Shown piece by piece: positions 44,478 to 54,247 of a DNA stretch of 64,000 nt. Source of the DNA: Shimia sp. SK013 (GTDB lineage Bacteria; Pseudomonadota; Alphaproteobacteria; Rhodobacterales; Rhodobacteraceae); contig NZ_LAJH01000014.1 of NCBI RefSeq assembly GCF_001292625.1, positions 146,586-210,585 on the forward strand, given 5' to 3'. Each line of letters starts with the position of its first letter. Positions within the stretch are counted from its first letter, which is position 1. Made by a program: the position numbers and the translations under genes. The notes under the pieces were generated by a model that saw only the letters and a list, made by a program, of their open reading frames with translations, made no database searches and had not been told where the DNA came from.

Positions 44478-45473
44478 TCAGACTTCCTCCAGTCGCGCCT
44501 GACTGGGCGTCAATCCGGTCCAACTGTGAAAGGCGCGATAAAAACTGTTGGGATCACGATAGGCCAACAAATAGGAGATTTCCTCAACGCTCATGTCGCC
44601 GCGCCGCAAATAGACCATCGACAAATCCGACCGCGTCGCATCCAAAACATTCTGAAACGTTTCGCCTTCCGCGCTCAAATGGCGCTGCAGGCTGCGACGA
44701 CTCGTCAGCAATCGCGCGCAGACCGAATCCACAGACGCCTGCCCCGCAGGCATCAGTTCCAAAAGCGCGTTGCGCACCCGAAGTGCCATCGGCGTATTGC
44801 GCTTCTGCTCGGCCAGCTGTTTGGTCAATTCCCGTTCAAAATCGGCCCAAAGTTCGGCATTTTCCGAGATCAACGGCCGATACGCATCGGCGCGCGACAA
44901 CGTCAAACTGGGGCCCGCGCCTCCACCTGCGCGCCGTCCGAAAAATCGGTCATAATCGCCCTGATCCTCCCGCAAACGCGGCATCTGCACGCCCTCGGGA
45001 ACGATGTCCACTCCGGTGAAATTACGACAAATTTCTAGGAAATATACCAATTCAAATGCAATCATGATGTCTGGCATCACAAACGCCGGATCCAAGGTGG
45101 CAAACTCTAACTTCACTTGTGTCTTGGTTTGACTGATCATCAACCGGATCGGCGCGACCAGCGGCTTAAACACTGCCAACCGCTCCAATCCGACGGCGAT
45201 GTTGGGGCTGCAGGAAAAGGCGAACAACGCCGGAGCAAACGGTCCTTTGGCCAAGGCCCGCCCCAAACGCATCGGGATGTCGCGGCCATGTGTTTCCACT
45301 TCGATGGCATCCCAAATCGCGTAAAACTGCGCCGCCGTGATGCCTCGGGGATCGTGCTGCATGAAATCATAAGGCATACCCGCACGGCGCAAAATCCTTT
45401 CGGTGGGCAGACCCAAAAGCTCAAACATCTGCATCGACATTTTCTGAATCGGATAACGTGGCTGCTTTTGCAT
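44478..45473 (-). CDS. AraC-family transcriptional regulator
   Basis: 331 residues from ATG 45473 (MQKQPRYPIQKMSMQ), preceded by AGGGGA; a longer frame to 45692 was rejected. The N-terminal about 200 residues form an Arabinose_bd-type domain (IAVGLERLAVFKPLVAPIRL). The C-terminal AraC helix-turn-helix pair is at VCARLLTSRRSLQRHLSAEG and SVEEISYLLAYRDPNSFYRAFHSWTGLTPSQAR. It sits between the two cco operons with its own FNR-type box upstream. Effector and targets unknown. Confidence 0.9.
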   Translation of the reverse strand: MQKQPRYPIQKMSMQMFELLGLPTERILRRAGMPYDFMQHDPRGITAAQFYAIWDAIEVETHGRDIPMRLGRALAKGPFAPALFAFSCSPNIAVGLERLAVFKPLVAPIRLMISQTKTQVKLEFATLDPAFVMPDIMIAFELVYFLEICRNFTGVDIVPEGVQMPRLREDQGDYDRFFGRRAGGGAGPSLTLSRADAYRPLISENAELWADFERELTKQLAEQKRNTPMALRVRNALLELMPAGQASVDSVCARLLTSRRSLQRHLSAEGETFQNVLDATRSDLSMVYLRRGDMSVEEISYLLAYRDPNSFYRAFHSWTGLTPSQARLEEV

Positions 45474-45732
45474 TAATGATCCCCTGACCGTCACAACGAC
45501 GCCGACTATGACACGCTCGCAGCCAAAATGGCACAATGCGTGATTGATTTGGCACAATGCGCAAGTCGTTTTCAAATGGGGTGAGGAAAATAGGGTATCG
45601 GCCCTTCCAGGAAACGCGCGAACAGGACGGAAAGACCGATACCATTGCCCTGAAACAGGGCATCCAAGAGCCACCAGACCTAGGTGCAGCAAACTCTTAA
45701 CAATAGCTTAATCCTGATTCCCGCCTGCCACA

Positions 45733-45746
45733 TTGATCTCGGTCAA
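45733..45746 (-). promoter_or_regulatory. FNR-type box upstream of the AraC gene
   Basis: TTGAT-CTCG-GTCAA lies beyond the ccoNOQP terminator, so it most likely serves the AraC gene, whose ATG is about 260 bp downstream. Confidence 0.65.
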
Positions 45747-45796
45747 TCTTGCTAATTTTTGGCATTTTTTTTACGCAAACCCGGCAGCGCTCCAAT

Positions 45797-45823
45797 AAAA
45801 AGGGCCACCCCGAAGGATGGCCC
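45797..45823 (-). terminator. ccoNOQP terminator with UUCG loop
   Basis: On the minus strand GGGCCATCC-TTCG-GGGTGGCCC makes a 9-bp stem capped by a UUCG tetraloop and followed by TTTTTATT, 26 bp past the ccoP stop. Confidence 0.85.
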
Positions 45824-45848
45824 AAATCGTTTGCCCTGTGGCGCGATT

Positions 45849-46715
45849 TTATTCGCCGCCACCCAGTTGGTGCACATAGGCAGACACGGCCCGCACTTGC
45901 GCTTCGCTCAGGCGATTGCCCCAAGATGGCATCACGCCATAACGGCTGTAGGTAACCGTCTCGACGATGGTGTCGTAGTCGCCACCATAAAGCCAGATCG
46001 CGTCCGCAAGGTTAGGTGCCCCTTGGTCCCGATCTCCGGTGCCGTCTTCCATGTGACAAGACGCACAGTCTTCGGCAAAGACCTCGGCGCCCGCTGCAAC
46101 AACAGACGCATCTTTTGGATCACCCGACAGCGACATCACATAGTTTGCGACTGCGTCGATGGCCGAGTCTTCCAGATAGTCGTCGCCAAAGGCCGGCATC
46201 TCGGAATAGCGCGCATCGTCGTCTTCTTCGTTGCGGATCCCGTGTTTGACAGTGAGATAGATGTTCTCAATATCACCGCCCCACAGCCAATCGTTGTCCA
46301 GCAAGTTAGGATAGCCTTTGGCACCAGCCGCGCCAGAACCGTGACACTGGGCACACCATGTCTTGAACACAGCTGACCCTGCCGAGGTTGCGTACGGCCC
46401 AAGCTCGGCATCCGCCGAAATCTGGGTCAATTCCGCCGCTTCCAGTTTGGCGTTGATTGGCGCCAATTTGTCTTCGGCGCTCTGGATGTCAGCCGCCACA
46501 TTGGCGCGTGTCGACCAGCCCAACATTCCGGTCGTGGCCCCCTTGATGCCAGGCCATGCGGGGTAGGCAATGGTGTAGCCGATACCCCAGATGATGCAGG
46601 CATAGAAGGTCCACAGCCACCAGCGTGGCAGCGGGTTGTTGAATTCTTCGATGCCGTCCCAGCTGTGACCTGTTGTCGACGGATCATTGTCGAATTTCTT
46701 TGACGGTTTGCTCAT
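45849..46715 (-). CDS. ccoP: cbb3-type cytochrome c oxidase subunit III (dihaem)
   Basis: 288 residues. One N-terminal membrane helix ([21 protein letters not shown]) is followed by two cytochrome c domains with CAQCH and CASCH haem sites and methionine ligands in SEMPAFGDD and [10 protein letters not shown]. CcoP receives electrons from soluble or membrane cytochrome c and passes them via CcoO to CcoN. The start overlaps ccoQ by 4 bp. Confidence 0.97.
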   Translation of the reverse strand: MSKPSKKFDNDPSTTGHSWDGIEEFNNPLPRWWLWTFYACIIWGIGYTIAYPAWPGIKGATTGMLGWSTRANVAADIQSAEDKLAPINAKLEAAELTQISADAELGPYATSAGSAVFKTWCAQCHGSGAAGAKGYPNLLDNDWLWGGDIENIYLTVKHGIRNEEDDDARYSEMPAFGDDYLEDSAIDAVANYVMSLSGDPKDASVVAAGAEVFAEDCASCHMEDGTGDRDQGAPNLADAIWLYGGDYDTIVETVTYSRYGVMPSWGNRLSEAQVRAVSAYVHQLGGGE

Positions 46716-46897
46716 GGCCTCGCCTCCTTATCCGTGGCGGGTTTGTCGTCATGCCGGAAAGGGATGTCGGCGGTGTCGCGGTATTCCTTGGTCGATCCTG
46801 GGCGGAACACCCAGGCAACGATCGCAAGAAAGAACACGAACAAGAACAGCAACATCCAGCTATCAGCGAACTCTCTGAGAAAAGAATATGTTTCCAT
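46712..46897 (-). CDS. ccoQ: cbb3-type cytochrome oxidase subunit CcoQ
   Basis: 61 residues with a single helix ([19 protein letters not shown]) and the typical post-helix segment [20 protein letters not shown]. Between ccoO (11 bp) and ccoP (4-bp overlap). CcoQ stabilises the holo-enzyme and in some species relays oxidase status. Confidence 0.93.
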   Translation of the reverse strand: METYSFLREFADSWMLLFLFVFFLAIVAWVFRPGSTKEYRDTADIPFRHDDKPATDKEARP

Positions 46898-46908
46898 TGT
46901 CTCCCCTC

Positions 46909-47637
46909 CTAGCGCGATGCGTCCGGCGTGAAGGTTGAGAAATCAACCAACGTGCCCAACATCTGCATGTATGCGATAAGTGCATCCAGTTCACTCACTC
47001 CCGGATTGCCATCAAAGTTGCGCACGTTGACGTTGTCACCGTAACGCTCAAGCAGCCCGTCGTAGTCACTGTCCGGATCAGCCTGCGCAGCAAAGTCGGC
47101 CTGCGCGCTTGCAATCATGTCCTCGGTGTAAGGCACACCGACAATCGCATTGGCTTTCAAAAGGTCACCGATGTATTTCCCATCGATTTTCTTTTTCTCA
47201 AGGAAGCCATATTTGGGCATCACCGATTCCGGCACCACACTCTGCGGATTGCGCATGTGGTCTATGTGCCACTCATCGGAGTAACGCCCACCCACACGGG
47301 CCAGATCAGGACCCGTCCGTTTAGAGCCCCACTGGAACGGGTGATCCCACTTGGATTCCGCCGCCAGCGAGTAGTGACCGTAGCGCTCCACTTCGTCGCG
47401 CATCGGACGGATCATCTGACTGTGACAGACGTAGCACCCTTCACGAATGTAGATTTCACGGCCAGTCATTTCGAGAGGCGTGTAAGGGCGCATGCCCTCC
47501 ACCTCTTCGATGGTGTTTTCCAGCCAGAAAAGCGGTGCGATTTGCACGATGCCACCGATGGTCACAACCAAAAAGCTGAACACCAGCAGGAGGGTCGCGT
47601 TGGTCTCGAGGATTTTGTGTTTGTCGAGAATTGCCAT
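46909..47637 (-). CDS. ccoO: cbb3-type cytochrome c oxidase subunit II (monohaem)
   Basis: 242 residues. An N-terminal helix ([25 protein letters not shown]) is followed by the single haem site [25 protein letters not shown] and the distal Met region. CcoO carries electrons from CcoP to the catalytic subunit. It lies 14 bp after ccoN. Confidence 0.97.
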   Translation of the reverse strand: MAILDKHKILETNATLLLVFSFLVVTIGGIVQIAPLFWLENTIEEVEGMRPYTPLEMTGREIYIREGCYVCHSQMIRPMRDEVERYGHYSLAAESKWDHPFQWGSKRTGPDLARVGGRYSDEWHIDHMRNPQSVVPESVMPKYGFLEKKKIDGKYIGDLLKANAIVGVPYTEDMIASAQADFAAQADPDSDYDGLLERYGDNVNVRNFDGNPGVSELDALIAYMQMLGTLVDFSTFTPDASR

Positions 47638-47651
47638 TGCTCCGGCCCTCC

Positions 47652-49253
47652 TTATTCAGCCGGGACTGCGACGGACAGGCTGGCGTCTTTGGCCGGCGCT
47701 TTCCGTACAGTCATCCACAGGTTGTAACACATGATAAGTGCCCCAGCGAGGAACATGACCCCACCCAGTCCACGCACCACATACATCGGGAACTTCGCAG
47801 CAACGGTGTCAGCGAACGAGTTCACCAAGAAGCCGTTGGCATCCACTTCACGCCACATCAGGCCTTCCATGATACCGGTCACCCACATCGACGCCGCGTA
47901 AAGCACGATACCGATGGTGGCGAGCCAGAAGTGCCAGCTCACAAGTTGCAGCGAGTAAAGACGCTCACGTTTCCACAGAACCGGCACCAGATAGTACAGC
48001 GCGCCAAAGGTGATCATGCCATTCCAACCAAGCGCACCGGAGTGCACGTGACCAATGGTCCAGTCAGTGTAGTGAGACAGCGAGTTCACCGCGCGGATCG
48101 ACATCATCGGACCCTCAAAGGTCGACATGCCGTAGAAACCAACCGAGATCACCATCATACGGATCACCGGATCGGTGCGCAGCTTGTCCCATGCACCCGA
48201 AAGCGTCATCAAGCCGTTGATCATGCCGCCCCAGCTGGGCATCCACAGGATAATCGAGAACACCATGCCAAGGGTCGAAGCCCAATCCGGCAACGCGGTG
48301 TAATGCAAGTGGTGCGGACCGGCCCAGATATACAAGAAGATCAATGCCCAGAAGTGGATGATCGACAGCTTGTAGGAAAACACCGGACGCTCGGCCTGTT
48401 TCGGGATGAAGTAGTACATCATGCCGAGGAAGCCTGCGGTCAGGAAGAAGCCAACTGCGTTGTGGCCATACCACCACTGCACCATCGCGTCTTGCACACC
48501 GGCCCAGACAATCACCGATTTGGACCCCCAGATCGATACAGGAATGGTCAGGTTGTTGACCACATGCAGCATCGCCACGGTTACGATGAAGGACAGATAG
48601 AACCAGTTGGCCACATAGATGTGCGGCTCCTTGCGTTTGATGACTGTGCCAAGGAACACGGCCAGATACGCCACCCAAACAACCGTCAGCCACAGATCTA
48701 CATACCATTCAGGTTCGGCATATTCCTTGGACTGCGTGCCGCCCAGCAAATAGCCGGTCGCCGCCAGAACAATGAAAAGCTGGTAACCCCAGAACACGAA
48801 CCACGCGAGGTTGCCGCCCCAAAGCCGCGCCGCGCTGGTGCGCTGCACAACGTAAAACGAGGTGGCAAGCAAAGCGTTGCCGCCAAATGCAAAAATCACC
48901 GCTGACGTGTGCAGCGGTCTTAGGCGTCCGAAGTTCGCAAACCCCTGCGCCCATTCAAAATTCAGCACCGGAAAGGCGAGCTGAAAGGCGATGACGACAC
49001 CCACTAAGAAGCCGACAACGCCCCAAAATGCGGTGGCGACGACACCATATCGGACCACGCCATCCATATATTCATCTTGCGGATGCAGGACCGTTTTGCC
49101 CATGCCACGCAACGTCCAGATAAACAGGCCAAATGACACCGCCATAATAATCCAGGCGTGCACCATATAAGCCAAATCCCGTGCGAAATTGGCCGCCATC
49201 ATCGCGAATAGCGTGATGAGGCCAAGCACGATTAGCTTGAAGTAATTCACCAT
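47652..49253 (-). CDS. ccoN: cbb3-type cytochrome c oxidase subunit I
   Basis: 533 residues, 12 membrane helices. Haem/copper ligands are visible in [59 protein letters not shown] (Cu-B His pair) and [18 protein letters not shown]. This is the high-affinity terminal oxidase core, used at low oxygen. First gene of ccoNOQP, with an FNR-type box about 95 bp upstream. Confidence 0.98.
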   Translation of the reverse strand: MVNYFKLIVLGLITLFAMMAANFARDLAYMVHAWIIMAVSFGLFIWTLRGMGKTVLHPQDEYMDGVVRYGVVATAFWGVVGFLVGVVIAFQLAFPVLNFEWAQGFANFGRLRPLHTSAVIFAFGGNALLATSFYVVQRTSAARLWGGNLAWFVFWGYQLFIVLAATGYLLGGTQSKEYAEPEWYVDLWLTVVWVAYLAVFLGTVIKRKEPHIYVANWFYLSFIVTVAMLHVVNNLTIPVSIWGSKSVIVWAGVQDAMVQWWYGHNAVGFFLTAGFLGMMYYFIPKQAERPVFSYKLSIIHFWALIFLYIWAGPHHLHYTALPDWASTLGMVFSIILWMPSWGGMINGLMTLSGAWDKLRTDPVIRMMVISVGFYGMSTFEGPMMSIRAVNSLSHYTDWTIGHVHSGALGWNGMITFGALYYLVPVLWKRERLYSLQLVSWHFWLATIGIVLYAASMWVTGIMEGLMWREVDANGFLVNSFADTVAAKFPMYVVRGLGGVMFLAGALIMCYNLWMTVRKAPAKDASLSVAVPAE

Positions 49254-49348
49254 TTTTCGTCCCTTTGTCTTGCCCGGATCTTTTTTTGTTAATCTGCCCG
49301 GACGGATTTAGACTAAGCTGTTAATCGCCGACTGTCGGAGACCCTACC

Positions 49349-49362
49349 TTGATCTGGGTCAA
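49349..49362. promoter_or_regulatory. FNR-type box between ccoN and the universal stress gene
   Basis: TTGAT-CTGG-GTCAA is centred 102 bp before the ccoN ATG and 121 bp before the universal stress protein ATG. The divergent placement suits activation of either or both genes at low oxygen. Confidence 0.8.
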
Positions 49363-49476
49363 GGCGAAGCCCCAACAATCCATTCCTTATTTGACAAGCC
49401 AGCTCGCGGTGGAAGATTGTCCACAGCATCAAAGCTAACTCTGACGTGCACCTTTAATAACACGGGAACGAAAAAG

Positions 49477-50316
49477 ATGGCCTATAAATCTTTGCTCTGC
49501 GTCCTGACTGACACAGATTTCTCCGACGCTCCACTTGCACAAGGCATGGCCCTCGCCGGGTCTCAAGATGCCCATTTGGATGTCCTCACCCTGGGCGTTG
49601 ATCGCAGCCAGAACGGGTATTTTTATGCCGGTGCGGATGCAATGATGATGCAGGAAATGCTCAACCGCGCCCGCTCCGAAGCTCAATCTATCGAAAAGAA
49701 CTGCAAAAAGGTGCTCAGCGCATCCGACTTGCGATGGGCTTGCGATTCGGGCGTGGCCCAGATCGCCGACCTTGGACGCCATGTGGCGCAACGCGCCCGC
49801 TTCGCCGATCTCGTTATTCTACCCAAACCGTATGGCCCCAAACACGGCACCGAACTTGAGCCCACAATCGAGGCTGCTCTTTTTGAAGGCCAAGCGCCAG
49901 TTTTGATGGTGCCAGACATTCCGGCACCCGTGACAACACCCAAGACAATCTGCATAGGCTGGAACGAAAGCGCTGAGGCGCTGGTCGCCACCCGTGCCGC
50001 GTTGCCTTTCCTGAAGACCGCTGAAGCCGTGCATGTGGTGGTCATCGACCCGCCGGTTCACGGCCTCAACCGCTCTGATCCGGGTGGGTTGCTGTCGCAA
50101 TTTCTGTCGCGCCACGGCGTAAATGTCGAGGTCGACGTGCTGTCCAAGACACAGCCGCGCGTCTCAGATGTGCTGCTGCGCCACGCCAATGACAAAAGTG
50201 CGGATATGATCGTGATGGGCGCCTATGGGCATTCCCGTTTCCGCGAGGCCATTTTGGGCGGCGCGACTCGCAATATGCTGGAGCAGGCGACAATGCCGGT
50301 GTTTATGGCACACTAA
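49477..50316 (+). CDS. Universal stress protein, tandem-domain
   Basis: 279 residues from ATG 49477 (MAYKSLLCVLTDTDF). Two Usp domains are fused. The second holds the ATP-binding-type motif DMIVMGAYGHSRFREAILGGATRNMLEQATMPVFMAH; the first has FADLVILPKPYG. Usp genes divergent from ccoNOQP are common in alphaproteobacteria, and the shared FNR-type box suggests induction under oxygen limitation. Exact function unknown. Confidence 0.87.
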   Translation: MAYKSLLCVLTDTDFSDAPLAQGMALAGSQDAHLDVLTLGVDRSQNGYFYAGADAMMMQEMLNRARSEAQSIEKNCKKVLSASDLRWACDSGVAQIADLGRHVAQRARFADLVILPKPYGPKHGTELEPTIEAALFEGQAPVLMVPDIPAPVTTPKTICIGWNESAEALVATRAALPFLKTAEAVHVVVIDPPVHGLNRSDPGGLLSQFLSRHGVNVEVDVLSKTQPRVSDVLLRHANDKSADMIVMGAYGHSRFREAILGGATRNMLEQATMPVFMAH

Positions 50317-50331
50317 AATCGCACCTACGGC

Positions 50332-50348
50332 ATACCGACGCGATACCG
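50332..50348. repeat. Copy 2 of ATACYGACGCGATACCG repeat
   Basis: Shares 17 bp with one mismatch with 31530-31546. Here it is also part of an inverted repeat GCATACCG/CGGTATGC (50330-50357). Confidence 0.5.
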
Positions 50349-50365
50349 CCGGTATGCAGATACAT

Positions 50366-50400
50366 AAAAACGTCCGAGGCATAAGCTGTCGGGCGTTTTT
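50366..50400. terminator. Bidirectional terminator between usp and fnrL
   Basis: AAAAACGTCCGA / TCGGGCGTTTTT forms a 12-bp stem with one mismatch and T runs on both strands, between two convergent genes. Confidence 0.85.
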
Positions 50401-50422
50401 CGAATCAACCTGAACGCTTCGT

Positions 50423-51175
50423 TCAGATCACCATCCCACCGTCCGAATCGTCGCCCGCTTCATTCAGCAGGCGCCGGTAATCCGGCACAATCACATGTCG
50501 TTTGCCTTCCAGCGCAATCACCTCATCGCGCCTCAGCGCCGAGATTTGGCGGCTCACAGTTTCCAGCGTCAGCCCAAGGTAATCCGCCATCGCCTCACGG
50601 GTCAGAGGCAGATCAAATTGCAGTTCCTGTTCAGTGCCCTGAAGTGTCAGCGCCGCATTGCGTCGGGCCACAATTGCCAGCAGGCTCGCGATCTTTTCAC
50701 GCGCAGTCTTGCGTCCCAGAACCAACATCCACTCACGGGCTGCGTCCAGCTCATCCAACGTCATCTCAAGCAGTCGCTGTGCGACATGTGGCGTCTGCAA
50801 AATCATGTTTTCAAAGGGTTTTCTGCGGAAGCAGCACAAAACAAGATTGGTTGTAGCAACGACATCGTAAGCCGCAGATTCACGCCCTGGACGGCCGATG
50901 AAATCGCCGGGCAAAAGCAGACCAACCATTTGGGTGCGTCCGTCTTCCATGGTCTGCGTGAGCGACGCAATTCCCGTCACCACAGAGGCCACAAATTCCA
51001 TGCGATCGCCGGTCCAAACCACCGTTTGACCGGCTTCGACTGTACGATAATACTTTATTTCTTCCAGACGAACCAACTCATCCGGCTCGCAGCGCGAACA
51101 GACGGCCTGATGCCGAATGGCACAGTTTTGACACCCAGTCGGAACTTGGGCGGATGTTAAGTTAATCTCGTTCAT
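50423..51175 (-). CDS. fnrL: FnrL, oxygen-sensing Crp/Fnr-family regulator
   Basis: 250 residues. N-terminal cysteines C15, C18, C26 and C29 (CQNCAIRHQAVCSRC) plus an internal CC in NLVLCCFRRKPF provide 4Fe-4S ligands as in Fnr. A cyclic-nucleotide-type beta barrel follows. The C-terminal helix-turn-helix is PLTREAMADYLGLTLETVSRQISALRRDEVIAL, whose E-x2-SR recognition helix fits TTGAT half-sites. The box at 51184-51197 lies 9 bp before its ATG, suited to autorepression. Confidence 0.95.
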   Translation of the reverse strand: MNEINLTSAQVPTGCQNCAIRHQAVCSRCEPDELVRLEEIKYYRTVEAGQTVVWTGDRMEFVASVVTGIASLTQTMEDGRTQMVGLLLPGDFIGRPGRESAAYDVVATTNLVLCCFRRKPFENMILQTPHVAQRLLEMTLDELDAAREWMLVLGRKTAREKIASLLAIVARRNAALTLQGTEQELQFDLPLTREAMADYLGLTLETVSRQISALRRDEVIALEGKRHVIVPDYRRLLNEAGDDSDGGMVI

Positions 51176-51183
51176 GTTCGCTC

Positions 51184-51197
51184 TTGATCTGGGTCAA
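51184..51197. promoter_or_regulatory. FNR-type box between fnrL and hemN
   Basis: TTGAT-CTGG-GTCAA, identical to the ccoN box. Its centre is about 15 bp before the fnrL ATG and 43.5 bp before the hemN ATG. The latter matches a class II activator position if hemN transcription starts at or near its ATG. Confidence 0.85.
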
Positions 51198-51233
51198 AGT
51201 TTCCTGGCCCTTGCATTGAGTATACCTAATTTT

Positions 51234-52589
51234 ATGGAACAGGAAAAACAATTGGCAAAGCTGGGTCTCTTTGACGCGAAAGTACCCCGCTATACAAGCT
51301 ACCCGACAGCCCCGCACTTTAAAAATGACGTAACACCAGACACTTATGCAAGCTGGATCGAGGCAATTCCCGACGGATCTCAGGTTTCGCTTTACGTGCA
51401 TGTGCCGTTTTGCCGCCGACTGTGCTGGTTCTGCGCTTGCCGCACACAGGGCACCTCGACGCTGTCGCCTGTCGCGGCCTATGTCGAAACGCTCAAAACC
51501 GAACTCAAGCTTCTGAAATCCCACCTGCCGGACGGTGTGACCTTCTCTCGTCTCCACTGGGGCGGCGGCACACCGACGCTGTTGGACCCCGCCATGATGC
51601 AGGACCTAGCCGGCGCGATTTTTGACGTCGCCCCGATGGCGCAGGACGGCGAGTTCTCGGTCGAAATCGACCCCAATGAAATCGACGCCCCGCGCATCGC
51701 TGCCTTGGCCGCCGCCGGTATGAATCGCGCTTCGATTGGCGTTCAGGATTTTGACGACGACATCCAGAAAACAATTGGCCGCGTCCAAAGCTATGACGTG
51801 ACCCGCGACGCGGTCGATATGATCCGCGCCCACAACATCGCGTCCGTGAACGCCGATATCCTATTTGGCCTGCCACACCAAACCCAGTCTCGTATGACCG
51901 AAAGCGTGCAAAAGCTGCTGTCGCTCTCGCCTGATCGCGTGGCTCTTTATGGCTACGCCCACGTGCCGTGGATGGCCAAGCGCCAGCAAATGATCCCGAC
52001 CGACGCACTGCCGACGCCGCAAGAACGTCTCGCCCTCTATGAAACAGCGCGCCAACTTTTTCTTTGGGATGATTATGACGAAATTGGCATCGACCATTTC
52101 TCGACCAAAACAGACGGGCTCTCTGTTGCCCAACGCAATGGCACTTTGCGGCGCAATTTTCAGGGCTATACAGACGATGCCGCCGACGTTCTGCTGGCCG
52201 TGGGGGCGTCGTCCATCGCCCGCTTCCCACAGGGCTATGCGCAAAACGCGCCTGCGACATCCGCCCATACCGGCGCCATTCGGGACGGAAAATTCTCGAC
52301 GTCACGCGGGCACGTTTTCAAAGGCGAAGACCTTGTACGCGGCCGCATAATCGAGGCGTTGATGTGCGACTTCCGCGTGGACCGGGCCGAGATACAAAAC
52401 CGCTTTGACGTGTCCGAGCGCTGGCTTAGTGACCTGTTCTCCACCGTGGCGACCCAATTCCCGGATATGGTGGCGATTGACGCCTTCGGCCTGTCAATTC
52501 CGGACCGTGCCCGCCCGCTGACGCGCATGATCGCCCGCGCCTTTGACGCCTATGACATGAGCAAAGCACAGCACAGCGCTGCAATCTAA
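51234..52589 (+). CDS. hemN: Oxygen-independent coproporphyrinogen III oxidase
   Basis: 451 residues from ATG 51234 (MEQEKQLAKLGLFDAKVPRYTSYPTAPHF). Radical-SAM cluster C60-x3-C64-x2-C67 lies in HVPFCRRLCWFCACR. Then come HWGGGTPTLLDPAMM, NRASIGVQDFDDDIQKTIGR and DILFGLPHQTQ. It converts coproporphyrinogen III to protoporphyrinogen IX without oxygen. No ribosome site precedes the ATG, and a TATACC -10-like element lies at 51221-51226, so the mRNA may be leaderless. Confidence 0.95.
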   Translation: MEQEKQLAKLGLFDAKVPRYTSYPTAPHFKNDVTPDTYASWIEAIPDGSQVSLYVHVPFCRRLCWFCACRTQGTSTLSPVAAYVETLKTELKLLKSHLPDGVTFSRLHWGGGTPTLLDPAMMQDLAGAIFDVAPMAQDGEFSVEIDPNEIDAPRIAALAAAGMNRASIGVQDFDDDIQKTIGRVQSYDVTRDAVDMIRAHNIASVNADILFGLPHQTQSRMTESVQKLLSLSPDRVALYGYAHVPWMAKRQQMIPTDALPTPQERLALYETARQLFLWDDYDEIGIDHFSTKTDGLSVAQRNGTLRRNFQGYTDDAADVLLAVGASSIARFPQGYAQNAPATSAHTGAIRDGKFSTSRGHVFKGEDLVRGRIIEALMCDFRVDRAEIQNRFDVSERWLSDLFSTVATQFPDMVAIDAFGLSIPDRARPLTRMIARAFDAYDMSKAQHSAAI

Positions 52590-52614
52590 TCCTTCAAAAC
52601 AGACGCACATCACA

Positions 52615-52637
52615 GGCCGCAGCACACAGCTGCGGCC
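52615..52637. terminator. Hairpin between convergent hemN and yejF
   Basis: Perfect 9-bp stem GGCCGCAGC-ACACA-GCTGCGGCC. On the plus strand ATTCTTTC follows, a weak U-rich tail; probable hemN terminator. Confidence 0.6.
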
Positions 52638-52648
52638 ATTCTTTCGGA

Positions 52649-54247
52649 TCAGACCGGAATGGCTTCAACAACTGGTGCTGCCGCCAGCAATTCGCGCGTG
52701 TATTCCGTCTGAGGATTGTCAAACAGCGCAGACGCTTCGCCGCTTTCAACAACGTCACCGGCTTTCATCACCATAATTTTATGGCTCATGGCGCGCACAA
52801 CATGCAGGTCGTGACTGATGAACAAATACGCAAGGCCATACTTGCGCTGCAGACGCCGCAGCAAATCAACAATCTGCACCTGCACCGTCATATCCAACGC
52901 CGAGGTCGGTTCATCCAACACCACCAGCTTGGGCCGCAAGACCATCGCGCGGGCGATCGCGATACGCTGCCGCTGCCCGCCTGAAAATTCATGCGGATAC
53001 CGGTCCATGGTCGCCGGATCGAGCCCGACTTCCTCCATGACGTCAGCCACCACCGCGCGCGCGTCGCGCCCATCCGGGCTGCCGTGCACGCCCAGTCCTT
53101 CGGCGATCACCTGTTCGCAAGTCATGCGCGGACTCAAACTGCCATAGGGATCCTGAAACACAATCTGCATGTCCTTGCGCAACGCACGCAATTGTTTGGT
53201 CGACCACGCACGCACATCCGCCCCGTCAAACGTGATGTCCCCCTCACTCTCGATCAGCCGCATGATTGCCAGCGCCAGAGTGGTCTTACCTGACCCACTT
53301 TCACCAACGATACCAAGAGTTTCACCTGCGCGAACCGAAATCGTCGCGGCGTTCACGGCTTTGACATGCCCCACCGTGCGGCGCAAAAAACCTTGTTGGA
53401 TCGGGAACCAGACCCGCAGATCATCTGTTTTCGCCATCGTGGGCGCGGCCTCGTCGACAGGCTCAGGCGCACCAGACGCCCGCGCGCTCAGCAACGCACG
53501 GGTATACGCGTGTTGCGGGTTGGCGAAAATCTCGGCCACGGGACCTGCTTCGACGATCTCACCGTCTTTCATCACGCAAACTTTGTCCGCGATCCGCCGC
53601 ACGATGCCCAAATCATGGGTGATAAACAAAAGCGCCATGCCTTCGGATTCCTTCAACTCCGCCAGCAGTTCAAGGATTTGCGCCTGAATGGTCACATCCA
53701 GCGCCGTTGTCGGCTCATCGGCGATCAAGACATCCGGCTTGTTGGCCAGCGCCATCGCAATCATAACGCGCTGCCGTTGCCCACCCGAAAGCTGATGCGG
53801 ATAGGCGCTCAGCCGGCTTTCGGCATCGCGAATGCCGACTTTCTCCATCAGTTCAAGAATGCGACCGCGCGCCTGGCTGCCAACAACCCCTTGGTGCAGC
53901 GCGAGGCTCTCACCCAGTTGCTTTTCAATCGTGTGCAGCGGGTTCAAAGACGTCATCGGCTCTTGGAAGATAAAGCTGATGTCGTTGCCGCGCACCTTGC
54001 GCAAAGTGGTCTCTTTCGCGCCGACCATTTCCTGACCGTCATAGGTTACGGATCCCGAAACCCGTGCACTTCCCGGCAACAAGGAAACCGTCGACAAGGC
54101 GGACACCGACTTGCCTGATCCGGATTCCCCTACCAAGGCCACGGTCTCACCACGGTCCACAGCAAAGGAAACGCCCTTGACGGCTTCGATCAGATTGCCG
54201 TCCTGCTGAAACGCCACCCGCAGGTCTTTGACTTCAAGAATACTCAT
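52649..54247 (-). CDS. yejF: Peptide ABC transporter, fused dual ATPase (YejF-like)
   Basis: 532 residues with two complete nucleotide-binding domains. The first has [40 protein letters not shown] and ITHDLG; the second, from about residue 260, has [40 protein letters not shown] and ISHDLHVV. It powers the YejBE channel. The start overlaps yejE by 4 bp. Confidence 0.95.
   Translation of the reverse strand: MSILEVKDLRVAFQQDGNLIEAVKGVSFAVDRGETVALVGESGSGKSVSALSTVSLLPGSARVSGSVTYDGQEMVGAKETTLRKVRGNDISFIFQEPMTSLNPLHTIEKQLGESLALHQGVVGSQARGRILELMEKVGIRDAESRLSAYPHQLSGGQRQRVMIAMALANKPDVLIADEPTTALDVTIQAQILELLAELKESEGMALLFITHDLGIVRRIADKVCVMKDGEIVEAGPVAEIFANPQHAYTRALLSARASGAPEPVDEAAPTMAKTDDLRVWFPIQQGFLRRTVGHVKAVNAATISVRAGETLGIVGESGSGKTTLALAIMRLIESEGDITFDGADVRAWSTKQLRALRKDMQIVFQDPYGSLSPRMTCEQVIAEGLGVHGSPDGRDARAVVADVMEEVGLDPATMDRYPHEFSGGQRQRIAIARAMVLRPKLVVLDEPTSALDMTVQVQIVDLLRRLQRKYGLAYLFISHDLHVVRAMSHKIMVMKAGDVVESGEASALFDNPQTEYTRELLAAAPVVEAIPV

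Larger units (their letters stand above)
45474..45848. other. Intergenic region between the AraC gene and ccoP (375 bp)
   Basis: No gene supported. It contains the ccoNOQP terminator (45797-45823) and an FNR-type box (45733-45746). The remaining 260 bp are an unassigned leader or promoter region of the AraC gene. Confidence 0.6.

Noticed and set aside
47631..48905. Long plus-strand frame (about 420 codons) opposite ccoN/ccoO
   Set aside because: Antisense shadow of a strongly conserved oxidase gene. The product is rich in His and Arg, typical of reverse-frame artefacts.
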